Source of the DNA: Saxidomus purpurata | Lineage: Eukaryota; Mollusca; Bivalvia; Venerida; Veneridae | Length of the DNA: 64,000 bases | Assembly (NCBI GenBank): GCA_022818135.1 | Contig: JAFMSR010000002.1 | Location: 28,031,003 to 28,095,002, forward strand | Reading direction: 5' to 3' | Shown: one piece after another, positions 37,504 to 51,600 of the stretch | Position numbering within the stretch: the first letter of the stretch is position 1 | Layout of the letters: each line of letters starts with the position of its first letter | Notes under the pieces: generated by a model | Seen by the model: only the letters and a program-made list of their open reading frames with translations | What the model was told of the DNA's origin: nothing | Databases searched by the model: none | Position numbers and translations under genes: made by a program

Positions 37504-38047
37504 TTAAAGGTCCATTACTTACACCAAATCAAATTTTCTTTTAAATCTTGAATTGTAACGGGCGTCTTCTCAGAAGGTTAAATATGACATACTGCATCGA
37601 ATGTGACCATATTGTGTTGAAAATTTGAGTTTAACAAAAGAATTGATAAATTATATTTTGCCTATTCAAAAACGAAAGTAGGTTTTCTAGTTTTCAAATA
37701 TCTTTGTAATTGTCCAGAAGTCACCCAGAGAGAGGCTGTAAATAGGTTGTACATGAATAAGCATGCCTATTTTGAATTATAATTGAAGAACTTTACTTCC
37801 AATGATGTGCAAAGTATATCTCCGACTGTTTACAACCTGCAATAAAACGAAAGTAGGACAAAAAGACCGCCAAGGTCAATCTAAGGATATATAAAAACAT
37901 TCACTCGTTTTTCTGCAGCAGCATTTCAAACAGAGAAATACTCCACGGTTATTGTAAAGTTTAAGAAGCCAGTTTCAAACTGCATTTCCCTGTCACAATT
38001 CCAGATTTAAAAGAAAATTCGATTTGGTGTTAGTAATGGACCTTTAA
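37504..38047 (+). mobile_element. Terminal-inverted-repeat element, about 540 bp
   Basis: The left end 'ttaaaggtccattactta' and 'caccaaatcaaattttcttt' is matched by the reverse of the right end: 'ttaaaggtccattactaa' and 'caccaaatcgaattttcttt'. The inverted repeats are over 50 bp with few mismatches. The interior has two inverted 'aaacgaaagtagg' motifs and no coding frame, so it is non-autonomous (MITE-like). TTAA at both outer ends may be part of the target site. Confidence 0.85.
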
Positions 38048-39307
38048 TTTTTTTCATACGTTTATGGAACGGTTCAAACTTATTTAGTCGAAAATTCTTT
38101 TCTTGAATGTTCATAAACACGAATCACATTCCGTTGAAAACATTTGTAAACTAACAAAACAACTGTAAATATACCTTTCTTGAAAGTTCCCCTAAAAATT
38201 GCAAAAAGTTTTATCCTTCACCATGAAAGACAAGCACAATAATCTTGACAATAAATAAATGATACGTAACAAGCTGAAAAGATTGATTGCTAAAATACCC
38301 GGTAGTTTTTTTTAGTTTTCTTTCGCTTGTGCTTATCAGCCAAGAACTTTGCATTTATTAACATAATTATTCTGCGCTTACCAAATCTTTTCGAGTCTGG
38401 ATTAAAAAGCAAGCTGAAATCTCCTTTGGTGTTTTTTATATCACAGAGTTACGCTTTGAATAAAATGCGAGCATAACATTGCAAGTGCTGCAAAAGACAT
38501 GTAACAAAATTTACAAATACTCCAATATTATAGAAGAATCTCATTGGATATTAAAGTAACATAACATGAACTTACTTGAACAACCTTTAAAATATTTTGC
38601 ATATTTAATCACACATTAAAATGCATTGTGTGTTAAGCATATTATATATCAAGTGCTATACACAACAACAGCAATACAAGAACATATGAGTAATATTCTA
38701 CAAAGTAATATCATTATTTCTCATAATGATACGATAATAAACTTTGACTGAAGTTACCAGGCAGTTGTGTAGATGGACCGGAGAAAAACAAAATATAAGT
38801 ATGATTATTTTCACTCAAGTCCATTACACATATATTACATACAGTCCTCAGTGAAAGTCTATAATCCTTACACTATGTATCCCAGACGTCATCCTTAATT
38901 GTATTGACTAGTCACCTCTGATTGGCATGAACCAATCACATACTAGTTGTTTCATGAGGATAGATCATATATATTAAAACTTGTCTCTTAAGAAACCATA
39001 CCGTACCATTAAGGTAGGTAGAAACTTGTCAACGTATTCATTGTACAAATACTTGTGTCTCTAGAACAGTATTATTATTACGTGTAATGCGAGTCGACTT
39101 CTTAGGCCTTAGATACTTTTGTAATCTTTACTGACATTACGTTCCGTGAATGCTTAACCTGTACACGCAATTACATTTATTCTTATTATTAAAACGTCTC
39201 AATTCATACACCGAAGCTACCTATGATTAATATCTTGTTCTTACTATTTTGAACAAAGTTTTTGTCTGCATTTATGTATGTCACAAAAGCAGACATTTCG
39301 GTTTATG
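38048..39307. other. 3' flank of the phosphodiesterase gene
   Basis: No further exon seen. On the minus strand an AATAAA lies at 39176-39181, about 130 bp past the stop codon, and could be the poly(A) signal; the region is AT-rich, so this is weak. No miRNA-like hairpin was recognised. Confidence 0.35.
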
Positions 39308-39451
39308 TCAGCTGTGAGGCTTGACTGTTTCTCGTTCATTTTCATCAACTTGGGCTTTATCCATGTTCCTAACAAGAGTTTCCCAGTGTTCCCTATTCTG
39401 CTGGCATCCATTTAACAGAGGTTGTAACTTTGGTGATATCTTTGCAATTGC
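39308..39451 (-). CDS. PDE exon 15 (C-terminus and stop)
   Basis: Acceptor 'tcttttcag', then [30 protein letters not shown] and a polar tail ending VKPHS and TGA at 39310-39308; residues 489-535. The tail carries no cysteine near the end, so no CaaX prenylation; an alternative last exon cannot be excluded. Confidence 0.93.
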   Translation of the reverse strand, partial: AIAKISPKLQPLLNGCQQNREHWETLVRNMDKAQVDENERETVKPHS

Positions 39452-42400
39452 CTGAAAAGAATTTGTCAAAAAATATATATCAATGAAAAGATAGTATAGG
39501 TGCACAGATTTCATTCCTCTTTACCCTGTTAGTAGCGAATTCTAGCGATGGGGAGTACTTTAAGGGAATGAAGTAGATATAATGTAATTAGCATTAGTTT
39601 AATATGACAGATGAAATTACTGTCAAATGAAAGGGTCACGTATTCTATGTTAAGCTATCAAAAACAGACATGCCATAGGTTGTTTCCAATATACAAATCA
39701 TGCAGAAAGAATTCATTTAACAGCCGAAAGGACACATTCGTATATCTGTCAAAGGATATTACAAATGTACGGCCAAGGGCATTTAATTATATGATGAACA
39801 TTAATTAGTTTGGAATAAAACACACCGGACCATATGGTCAGGTAGTCAGTCAGAAGGCCAGGACGATTAGAACTGGTCGGACGATGTTAACAATTCATTT
39901 AGGCAGATAGTCGGGGCTTTAACGATATTGCTCGGCTCGAAAATATAGAGTTAAAATGTTAAATAGAAATTATATAAAAAGGGACTTGTGACTATGTTAG
40001 AACAATAGACGAAATAAGAGACTATGATTTTTATATATACTATGTTATTAAAACGGTGGAGAACTAGAAATCTATGTGTGTGTTATTAATGAGCCCAGAG
40101 GTGAATGACGTTACATAGAGAAATGCACGTTTCAGTCAGTTGTTAAGGTTACAAAGCACAATACACAATACATTTCGAATTACCGTTCTCTATGTACTAG
40201 TATTGCTATTTGGTATCTGCATAGTTTTAACGTACAGAAAGAACAAAGGGACCAAAAGCGGATTGAACTGTTTAATACAAGGAAAGTACTGACTGATACT
40301 TATATATTTCACAGGATTCTTCTGTAAAGAAACAATTTATCCATTTCTTTTATTAACAGAAAACGAAAAATATCTTACTTTATACACAGGCAAACAAATT
40401 GCGTCTATAAAGTTGACTTGCATTTGAGGTAACCTGTCTTTCTTATCTCGGTCCATCATTTCCTGCAATGTAAGTGTTCGTTCATAAGACTAATAACTAA
40501 TATAAAACCTTAAAATTCATTCATCAGTCCCTTTGTTTTATAACGTTCATTACTCGTCTAACGGTGTAACTTATTATGTTATATTGCTCATTTATGTCCA
40601 ACAGTCCTACATGTATTCTGCATGTATTCTTCATGAGATGTGACATCTCATTTTCAATTTTTTATAGTAATAGTGTACACCATTTGTCTTGTTACTTGCA
40701 TGTTACTCATTCACGTTCAACAGACATTAATTATTAATTCAGACTTTCAAACAGATTTACCAAAGATATTGCAAAGTAGCAATATTTCTAAGACCTAGTA
40801 TACTGAATATTGTACATAATAATAGCATTATATGAACTATATTCAAGTAAGTATATGTATTGTTTCGCATTTTATCGTAAGTACCAGCTAATCGACTAGT
40901 TGTGGTAGCTTTAGGGGAATAACAAAAGAAACAGACAGTCCCCGAGGCCAGAGACATACCTGGTTATTTTACATCCCCGGTGTACAGAATCGATTACTGT
41001 AACAATTTTTTCATTTAGCTTATAAATTTCATTGCACTTTTCTAGATATAACTGCCTATTTCTATGCCTCAATTCTCCATGATGAGATCAATTAAACCAT
41101 GCAAACCGTAGTACTTTTATATCATTAATATTTAAATGTCTCATTGCTTAATGATAAATCATTCTTTTGTGATGGGGGTTTTTCCTGCGACTTATGTTTT
41201 TACAGTAATAACATTCACGGAAGCATCGTCAGTCCCTGAGAGATCAGTCTTGAAAACCTATAAATAACAGCTCCCTGGTGTAAAATTACGTAAATCTTCA
41301 GAACACTTAAAGCCATTTAACACGATCGATATTATGGTTGTTCATTTTTGGTTTTGATGAGTTTTATTGCGGGTGTTTATACTCACAATTGGCTTTATTT
41401 TCAATTTCGTCTTCTCCAAGTCACCTTGTTCAAAGAATTCACTTGCAATTAATTCAGCGACCTACAAAACAGAAATGTTTCAACAGATCTTATATAATTA
41501 TTAACATTAAACGAGGGAATGTAAATTTGTAAATTGCGTGACAACAAAATAATGAGAAAAATGCAAACATTTCTGAAATGGCATGCGTGCGTCTGATTTC
41601 CAGTCAGACAAAGGACAACATAGCGTGCAGTGATATCTTTGCCATAGAATTATGTCTCAATATCAATTACGAATGATAAAATAGTCAGGCAGGTACGTAT
41701 GCACTTGGTTTTGAGAGAATCTCTTTTCTATCACTTTCGATGAGATGTTTGCAGTATGACAGTGGAAGCAAGTCAGCTTTGCACTACTTTGAATTTAAAC
41801 TTGACCAACCACGATTCCAATAAGCAGGACGCAGGTACAATCAGGCCACCAGACAACGTATCCTCAGTAAGACACGCCGTAAGAATGTTTTTATTAAACA
41901 TCTCCTGCTGCTTGTCTTACAAGTCACGTGAATTTCTTGTAAAACTACTGCAATAAAGCAACACCATTGCCGCGATGTCTTAAGTTAATTCAAACTAACA
42001 ATACCATCATGTGTATCCATTCTTGGACCCCAGAGGCTTTGGTAAATACTCGAAAAAAAACAATATATCCTACTCTGAACCTTCGAGGCTGCTTATTCCT
42101 TGGGGGGGGGTCATAAGAAATATATCCTCTTTTCTTTAACCCCTTGAATAGTTTTTTCAAACAATCAATATTATAATACCCTTTTTTGAACTTCCCAAGG
42201 TTTGGTAATTGCTGACACATCAGAAGCTGTCATCATCATTGATCTCAGGAGATCACGGTGCTCATCTAGATCCCAATCTGTACTCTCGTCCTCGACTAAA
42301 CGGAAGAATTCTCCCCTATGTCTGTAATATAAATCAAGGAGTGCTATTATTAAATTCAAGTTAATCAAATGGTCGGATTGATTTTCTTTTCAATGATCCA

Positions 42401-42580
42401 GACAGATCGTAAGTAAACCATCTGTATGTAATTAAAATTACGCACCTATTGAATATCTAATTTGTCTAGCCATACTGGGGGGCTTATTTAGTCTGTGTTA
42501 ATATTTGGGCATTGTAAAAATTGACAAACTGTATGATGCAATTTTACCCATTACGGCACTGAAGCAGTAATTTATTATCC

Positions 42581-42621
<41 letters not shown>

Positions 42622-45600
42622 CATCATCATTATTATTATTATTATAACTGTGTTATTGCAGCGATAAAATATATAGGGTCATAATGATTCCTGTATTTTT
42701 GAAAAATATACAGAAGAGGTAGTAATTAAATCACGATGCGTAGCACGGGGGATTTATTTTTCGCATCCAAATGCTGACGTATTTTATCAAGATAAAATAT
42801 AGGAACAATATATTCGATTCAACACTTATTTCCTTGAAAACAACCCGAACTTATTCAACGGTATAGACATTAACCTTAAAACGCGAGATACGATTGGACG
42901 CCTGTTTACATACGTCACGTCGTTACTCATTTAAGGCACGTCGTCCTTGGAAAAACGTGCTGTATTTTATCGTAAAATAAAATACAGGCTTTTCCCTATA
43001 TGTTTATATAGGAAAAACAGCCGCTTGTGTTAGAATAGTGATTTAATTTCAATGTGTAGCAAAGTTATGAATAAATGTGTTTTTCACATTACTAAGAAGA
43101 CCAATACAAAGTTTCTCATAAACTCAGCAACGTGACAATTGTAGTCATTTGTAAACAATGAAAATTTCAACGTTACGCAGGCCAATGGGCAAATAATGAT
43201 ATTAGTGGGTTTTTTTTTAATCTTTTTATTTGATACGCATTTTTTCGTATTTTTTCTCAGTGTTAGTTTGGGAATTGTGTGAACTTCGCTACATCCGGAG
43301 TCGTTATTTACAGACAGCTGCACATTCCAGTGTTATATAGGGGCAATGTTGATAAGCTATTAGTAAGTACATGTAAATTGTTATGCAAATTCTTGAATAA
43401 CACGAACAGATTTGTATAGAGTGCATACATTTGGATAAAATATAAAGGCGCAGTTGATGTATCATGTAAATTTCATTTGAGCTTATATTCGAATAACAAT
43501 GACAGTGATGCACTTTCAAATAATATGCTCGATACACAGATGAAATAATTGGCTAGGAATTAACAGTAAACTCCGTGTAAAACGAACTTCTTTGGGTCAT
43601 TAAAATGTGTTCCTTATATCCGGAGTACGTGTAATCCATATTGCATTGTTATATAAAATAAAGAAGGGAAATAAATCGGACCAAGAAAACTAGTTCCTTG
43701 CATCCGGAATTTCGCTGTATCCGAAGTTTACTGTACTATGTATTTCAATAAAAATAGTACTTGAAGTATAATGCCAGATCTGTGGAGAGTATTGCACATT
43801 CGAGTAATCCAATGGCTGACTCGTATTCTTCCTGAGATAGTCCGGAAAGGATTTCATTGCCCTATAAAAGAAACAACACCACATAGGTATAAAAAGAAGA
43901 AACGCATACCGGTTTACTTAGTGTTTGTCAAAATTGAAATATTTGCTCGGTTATTTGCCATAAACGTCAAATGGCAATTGTATTTAGTTTCTTAATTGCA
44001 TAGCGTCACATTCGATGCATGGTTTAGAGAAATGCACATACTTAGGTCTAAATGTAAATACTAAATTAGCTAGTGTCTGAAATAGAGAAATCTTACAGCT
44101 GCTCGTTCACAGTTTCCGGTGAAAAAAAAATTAATTTCCCAAAAATGATATAATAATACTCAAACGTAAAATGTAAAGGTTATGGCTAGAATCAACAGCT
44201 TTCGTAAAAATCTAGGTACATGTAGCAATGTGTAGGTTTATCGGCACCGCTACATTATATGGTTATACTGGGATTTTCAAATGCGTTTGTAACGCGTATA
44301 ATTTCAAATATACAGATATACTTTACAGGAATTTATACTGGAACATTTCTATTTGACTAATCATTCTCAATTATGTTGTTTCCAGAGAGTTAGAAGAACT
44401 TTACTTTTCATTAAAATCTGAGAGAGAGCAACTTTAACGACATATTTTAAAAAACCAGCCGGTTTCTAAAACTCCCTCCTTTGTGTTTCTATACTCTATT
44501 CAGCATCTTACTATAATTACCTATTCACTGCAAACCTTGCTATATACACCAGTAATTATCAGGTCGAATTAATACAGGTATGTTTTCAAACATTATCAAC
44601 AAAATGGTGTTTTTTCATAAATTTTCCGCTCAGGGTATTCACACCTTTCACCAAAGAGTCATTTTATACAGATGTATCAGCAGGCCATCCTTCTTTTGTG
44701 GAATTTTAACAATCAGTCTGCTACTAATCGCAAAATTTTCGTTTCGCGAAAGTTGATGTAGTTATCGTAATTGGACTGTCTTTAACATACCTCTGTACTT
44801 AATATCATGATGCACTGATCAAAATGGTGGTGTTCTAGTGTTGAGGTAGAGTAAAGTTCCGCCAAAGGAGACATCGTTCTGTAAAGATAATGTTTGTCTT
44901 GAGGCATTTTTTTATAACAGAAAATATCAAGAAATGTAAATTTTCGTTGCATTAATCGGAAATGGAAGAAAAGGGAAGAGTCCAAACTGAATAGTAAATA
45001 AAGGGTAAACAATATTAAACATACAATATGTAGGCAGTTTTTGAAGTTGTTATGAACCTCCATAAATAGCTTTAGAATATAATGCTGAATCATCAAAAAT
45101 TTTGCAAATCCTTCTAAAACTGCCTTAACAACAATTTCACAAAAATATAATTTTCGGTTAATATAAAGTACTTTGCATGGATATTTTATGTAGAATTTCA
45201 AGTCTGAATGAAGCTAAATACACTTTGGTGATTGCACATTAGTGCCCAATATAAGTTTCATATGAGGTCCAGACATCAATATTATTTTTAGTTTAAATAC
45301 CAGTACTACCTCCTGTTTCCTTACTCATTCTAGTATTGACCGTTTAAACTGAAACTAATTCCTAAATCACAAAGACTTTGTAAAATATTGGTGTAAGTTT
45401 ATGTTCCCGAAAAGTCTCATCTTGACAATGTAGGAGTTAAACAACATGAATATTTAGTGTTCACGTAATTAAACATATATATGGTCTGTTTAATGATGTG
45501 TTCAAGCATAAGAAAACGAAGGAATTGTTGACGTACGGACAGGCAGACGCCGGGCAATCGTTGAACATAATGGCTCAACCTTGGCTAAATCAAGCACAAA

Positions 45601-48600
45601 AAGCAATGAAATGCGAAAGAGAAAGCGATTTATAACACATTTCGCACGTCTAAAAGTAATATGCAAAAGACCTCAAATCTATGCCTCTTGAAGTTCAAAC
45701 AAGAATAGAGGTCAACGTTTACAGTTTTTATACCAGCAGTATTTAAAAAAACACAACAGGCACTCCAGTAGTGGATTGATTAACTCCCATGGGTTTGTTT
45801 TGGTCGAAATTCATAAACTCATACACTGCGCCATGTGGCAAAAGAAGCTAATAAGTCAATGAAGAATTCTCAAATGTATATAAATGTCACTCACGTGACA
45901 GGACTATGCACTTACTTTATTTGAAACTGGTTATTAGTTCCACGGTGATCCAAGTCATGACACAGGCTACCCACAATAAGAGCCAGGCCCTCTAAATCAC
46001 CCAAAACATTTTCTAACTGTCCTTTCTATAACAAACAAGGAAATATATGGTATATTTATTGCTATAAGCACTGTTGAGTACTGTTGTATTGATTTTGGAA
46101 TGGAAAAGATAAACTAAGAGGATAATACCCCACAATACACTTTGTCACAGAAGTATAGCAACCATAAGAAAGGAATGGCCACAAGGACATACATTTCAGT
46201 TATTATACAATAGGTTGTGTAAATGTATTGTTTTAATACCACACAAAATATGTAAGGTTGGAAAGTATGGATTATTATTAAATTTAATAGGTTTATTTCA
46301 AACATGTTAATATCACTAACCTCCCTATCAAATTTCATGATCCTAGCCCCAAGCGTTCTTAAGTTATCATCCGGAAACCTTTTAACTGTTCCGAGTCATG
46401 TGACCTTGACCTACAGACCTCAAAGCCAAACCTGACCTGTATTTCATGATGTTACACCTGTGTACCAAAAATTATTTAAATAGGTCAAACCTTTCATGAG
46501 TTATCATCCGGAAACAGTTTTCTGTTCAGGGTCACTGTGACCTTGACCTTTGGCCTACTGACCCCAAAGTCGAACTTGACCGTATTTCATGATGTTACAG
46601 CTTTGTACCAAAAATAATATAAATCGGTCAAGTCGTTCATGAGTTATCATCCGAAACCGTTTTACTGTTCCGAGTCATTACCTTGACCTACGACCTCAAA
46701 AGTCAAACTTGACCTGTATTTCATGATGTAACACCTGTGTACCAAAAATTATTTAAATCGGTCAAGTCTTTCATGAGTTATCATCCGGAAACCGTTTTAC
46801 TGTTCAGGGTCATGTGACCTTGACCTTTGACCTCTGACCCCAAAGTCAAACTTGACCTGTATTTTCTGATGATGCACATGTGTACCAAAAACTATTTAAA
46901 TCGGTCAAGTCGTTCATGAGTTACCATCCGGAAACCGTTTTACTGTTCAAGGTCACTGTGACCTTGACCTTTGGCCTCTGACCCCAAAGTCGAACTTGAC
47001 CTGTATTTCATGATGTTACAGCTGTGTACCAAAAATTATTTAAATTGGTCCAGTCGTTCATGAGTTATCATCCGGAAACTGTTTTACTGTTTAGGGTCAC
47101 TGTGACCTTGACCTTTGACCTACTGACCCCAAAGTCGAACTTGACCGTATTTTTTATGTGCACCTATGTACCAAATATTATTTAAATCGATCAAGTCGTT
47201 CATGAGTTATCATCCGGAAACCATAAAACCAACAGACCGACCGACCGACAAACCGACAAGCTCACTCCTATATCCCCCCCAAACTTCGTTTTGTGGGGGT
47301 ATAATAATAATAATAATTAAGGTTCAAATTCAAAACAAATAATATGTCCCTTACCTTAAGACAGCAGAACATAGTTTGGGCTACATTAAAAGCGTGGCGC
47401 CAGTTGTGATATGTTACATTTCGGTAATTCTTTTTCACAGACAACAACCATCTGCATAGAGTCTGAAAACAGTTTTATTTCAGTTTGAACACATTTATGA
47501 TGAGTTGTGTCCTGACGACCGAAATAGATTGTAAAAAAATCGTGTGAATTTACTTGACAAGTATTGATGACTTAAAAAATTTTGCAAAATGTATGGTTAT
47601 CATAACGAACAAGCTTCGATAATTCCACTGTTTTAGTGTATATATTTAAATATTTTTTCTACTGTTTGAATACAATGTTTGTTCTTTTTCCAACATATTT
47701 ATAAACTGCATAGACTCTCCCCAATACTGCTGTTACTGATTTACATGAATTTGCCCTTATTTCCCAAATTGATACAGATATTTGTATTTGGGACAAGATA
47801 AAAGTTTTGTTGTTACTGTAAAGATTTACAGAGGCTGGGTTTCCATGCAATACAAAATACATATTTATCTAAAGAAATTTACTCTTTAGTTTATACTAAT
47901 TTATTTTAGCTCATTTAAAAGCTGCCTTAAAGCTGCTCGCTCTCAGATTTTGGAAAAACAAAGTTCTTCAAACGGTATGACAATGACGTATTTAAGAACA
48001 TATAGTGATATAAAAAGGCTCCCGTATAAATTCCTGTCACGTATATATGTAAATTTCAAATAACACGCTACCAAATACATGTAATAAAGTATTGCAAACG
48101 CTTTTGAAATTCCAATATAAACATATAGTGTAGCCAGTCTATTGCATGTTAGTTCACTTACATCATAATTGATTCTAAATTTCTCGAGAAGGTCAAGGTC
48201 CATAAACATCCGAATGCAAGCTTTTACTGTATCGTCATCATCCAGAACGAGGTCGTTGAAGCTATAGTCAAGTAGCCGGTACTGCTGTACAGATGGTACG
48301 ACTGCATTCTGGGAATAAATAGCATTTACGCAATTTATACAGCCTAAAGAATGTCACTCGCTGGAGGAATCAAAGCAGTCAGACATGATCGTTTTTATAG
48401 AACAGCACATTATTTTTCTATTTCCTTAAGTGTTCTTTTGTTTAGTGAATGATTGTCTAAATGTGATACAACTGTTGTTGTTTTTTTTTTTTTTTTTTTT
48501 TTTTTTTGTTCATGGTGAATGTTTAATTATGTCGTCATACGTTAATTTATTATTTAGGAAATTTTTAGATAAGGCCATGTTTTTAACTAAGGTATGTTAA

Positions 48601-51600
48601 GTTCTTTTGATATATCTTTACATGTTACCTTCGATAAATAAAGAATTTATTATTATTATTATTTTGGCGCCGCCGATGACGGCGGTGGCCTATTATGGAA
48701 TACTTTTTCCGGAAGTACATGCTAGAAGCGGTTATTAGAATGCGAAGAAAAAGGTTTTAACTGTATGCCAAAATAATACACAATAGACATTAAAAATGAT
48801 TATACACATTTCCTTCATTAAAACGTAATTGTTTAATTGTAATGTTCCTTTTCATATCTTTTAGAAAAAATACAAAAACGTAAAACAACTTCTCCCTTAT
48901 CGGTTTTGAGCTTATTTTTTACCACGTGCTTTAAAGTCAGTCTCCGTGGTGTAGTGGGTAAGCTGATGACCGTCTAATTTTACGAGTGGAGTTCGAATCC
49001 CGGTCAAACCCAATTGTTTAAAATAATTTTTCTTCCGTTTTTTTTTCAGCTTTAAAACCACCATGATTTTAAATGTTTTCTGCAAATATTCATAAAAATT
49101 TTCATTCAAATCAAACTAATAATGATTGCTTATCAAAAAGCTAATTTTAGCTATATAACGCCACACATGTACAAAACTATTTTCGGCGCCCTTTGATGCT
49201 TTGCATCAATGGTATTCTTGTTATTATTTATAAAGCTGGACACTGTAATCACGACAGTAATTAATTAAACTAGCAACTTCAGTGAATTTATATCCCAAGC
49301 CTAATGCAGCAAAAAGCTGAAAAACTAAAATCGGAAAATGTATTGTTCTGCCTACTTCCAAAAAAAAGAATTTTTTTTAAATTTCGCCAACCCACTGGGG
49401 CCTCATCACGAAGGTGATTTTTTTTTCTTCAAGTAACAGTCATATAGAAATTAATTGTTGTAAGTTAATTAAAACAGTAAAACTTCTTCCAGACAAAAAG
49501 AATTCTTAAGTTTCTATATAGAATGATTATGTAAGAAAAACACTACATCCCCTTAAGGGCCTCATTTCGGTAAAAATTTAGTTTTTAAATTTCCCGTTGT
49601 TAGAGAACTCAAGGTTCATTGTTTGTGCCAAACAAAATCACATTCTTACAAGCCTTTTCAGAAAAAAGCAGCATTTTAAAAATGTCATTACCCTATTAGG
49701 GCCTCATCTCTTAGGGGTATTTCTTTTTTCTCAGTTGTTGTAAGTTAAAGTAATCTATAATGTTATTTTTTAAGTTTCTAAATAGAAGTTTTAAGAAAAG
49801 CACTATACCTCCTTAAGGGGCCTCATTTCTAGAAAAATCAGGAAGTGTAGGGTGTAGATATTGGAAAGAGTGATCATTAAATAATTTGAGCCAATTACAA
49901 TTTTATTTTGATAACCGTTTTCAGAGAAATAAAACTTTAATGTTTTTATATTGAATATAGAAGAAAATAACAAAGGGCAATAACTTATCCAATCTTGACG
50001 AAAGTTGTGTGTGCGCCGCGGCATTATGCTATTGTACACTAATTTTAAATTCCTAAATTATGGCTCCGGACGTACGGACAGACGGACGCACGCACGCACA
50101 GACGGACAACGCAAAAACAATATCCCCCCGCCTTTGGCAGAGGATAATAAATTAAAGTTTTATTAGGCAATTTTTTTTTTAAATAATGACATTAAAATTA
50201 CATTGTCCAGAACAGTTAGATGTTTTGAATTTTCTATCTTTTCTAAACTTCTGGTATAAAACAGAAAAATAGTTCTTGCTATAGCAAAACTATTTTGCTA
50301 GGACAAGGTGATCTTTGGCTATGGCAAAAAAATGTTCGTTTTGCAAAGTTGCTAATATGTTTTTTACAAATTCAGCAATGAATTTATGTTTGCCTGCTTG
50401 CTTGTTGCATGAATAAGATAGTATCAGGCTTGTGAAATGTGCAAAGGCAAATTTCAAAATCACAAACTGGTAAACCGTATTCTAACTCTAAAGTACGATG
50501 ATCAAAAATTGTTTGAATTTCGGACCACGTACAGCTTTTTACCCATTCACAAAATTCAGTGACGTAACCAATTAGTTTCACAACATTAGTGTATCTAGTT
50601 TGACAAACAGCAAAACGAATTCATAGGTAGTTCTATTTGTATTTACCTTTATTTTTTCGCATTCATCTGACGGTGCAGACACGTGGTAAGATAACACTTC
50701 CAGGGCAACCCGCTGTTTTGCACTAGCCCGGATTGTTGTTTCAAACATTTGAGTATTATAAATGCCCATTCCGCAAAATATTGCAAATCCCTACAACAAA
50801 CAAGAAATCACACGTTTATTTATAAAACTTTTTGATTTAGAGGTGTACTACACAGTGTCAAACACAAAATATCTAAGAGTTGGGCCTTGGGGTTTTGGAG
50901 ATGAAGATTTTTAAAGTTTTCCCAATAAACATTTTTTGACATACCAACCTGGCATGAACAATTTTAAACTCAGCAAGAAGTTTTTCACGAGAAGATTTTA
51001 TCAGACGGACGACGGACGCCGAGCGGAGAGTGGTCACAATAGCTTACTCTGAGCACAAGGGAAGAAAGCCCTGCAGGAAGTTTGTGTAATAGGGGAAATA
51101 ACCGCACCTCAAAGAGATTCTCGTCGTTCTTTGTGAAAGGCGTCCCGTCTTTCTTGTTAATGAGTTGACTGACACCCATCACCCGACCCTCAGCATTCTT
51201 GATTGGCATGCATAAAATTGACCTCGTTTTGAAACCTGTCATCTCATCCGCCTGTAAGGATACGTAGAATTTATTTTACAATTCTTGATGAAAATTGTTA
51301 ATAGATCGTACATGTATTTACCTTCTATCAGTGTAGTTCTTGGTAAGAGAGATGCCGTGGTTTAGGGGCTGCATGCCGAGTTGCAAACCTGGATAACGCA
51401 GCTTCAAATCCCTTCACAACAAATCCTTCTTTTAGGAAGAGTACCGGTCAGAACCCAAGCAAACAGTCACCGAGAGAAATTAATATCAGTTGCGAAAATT
51501 TGAAGATACAACAAATTTGAAAAATAAGTTTAACCCAGCACTGTTGTAGTTACCATTGATTCTTGGAAATACATATACAGTAAACCTCGTATATAACCAT

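Larger units (their letters stand above)
34675..45520 (+). repeat. Right copy of the old tandem segmental duplication
   Basis: The counterpart of 28915-34035, collinear but about twice as long, because it retains the phosphodiesterase exons 10-15 and has gained elements such as the inverted-repeat element at 37504. The duplicated unit therefore originally included the 3' end of the phosphodiesterase gene and its downstream DNA. Confidence 0.85.

Noticed and set aside
44879..45201. N-terminal extension of PDE exon 10 as a 139-codon frame
   Set aside because: The part upstream of 44878 is intron: a good acceptor (ctttacag) lies at the point where family similarity begins, and the preceding exon ends in the matching phase.
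48945..49010. Functional tRNA gene
   Set aside because: A- and B-box motifs are present but acceptor and T stems do not pair, so it is a tRNA-derived repeat.
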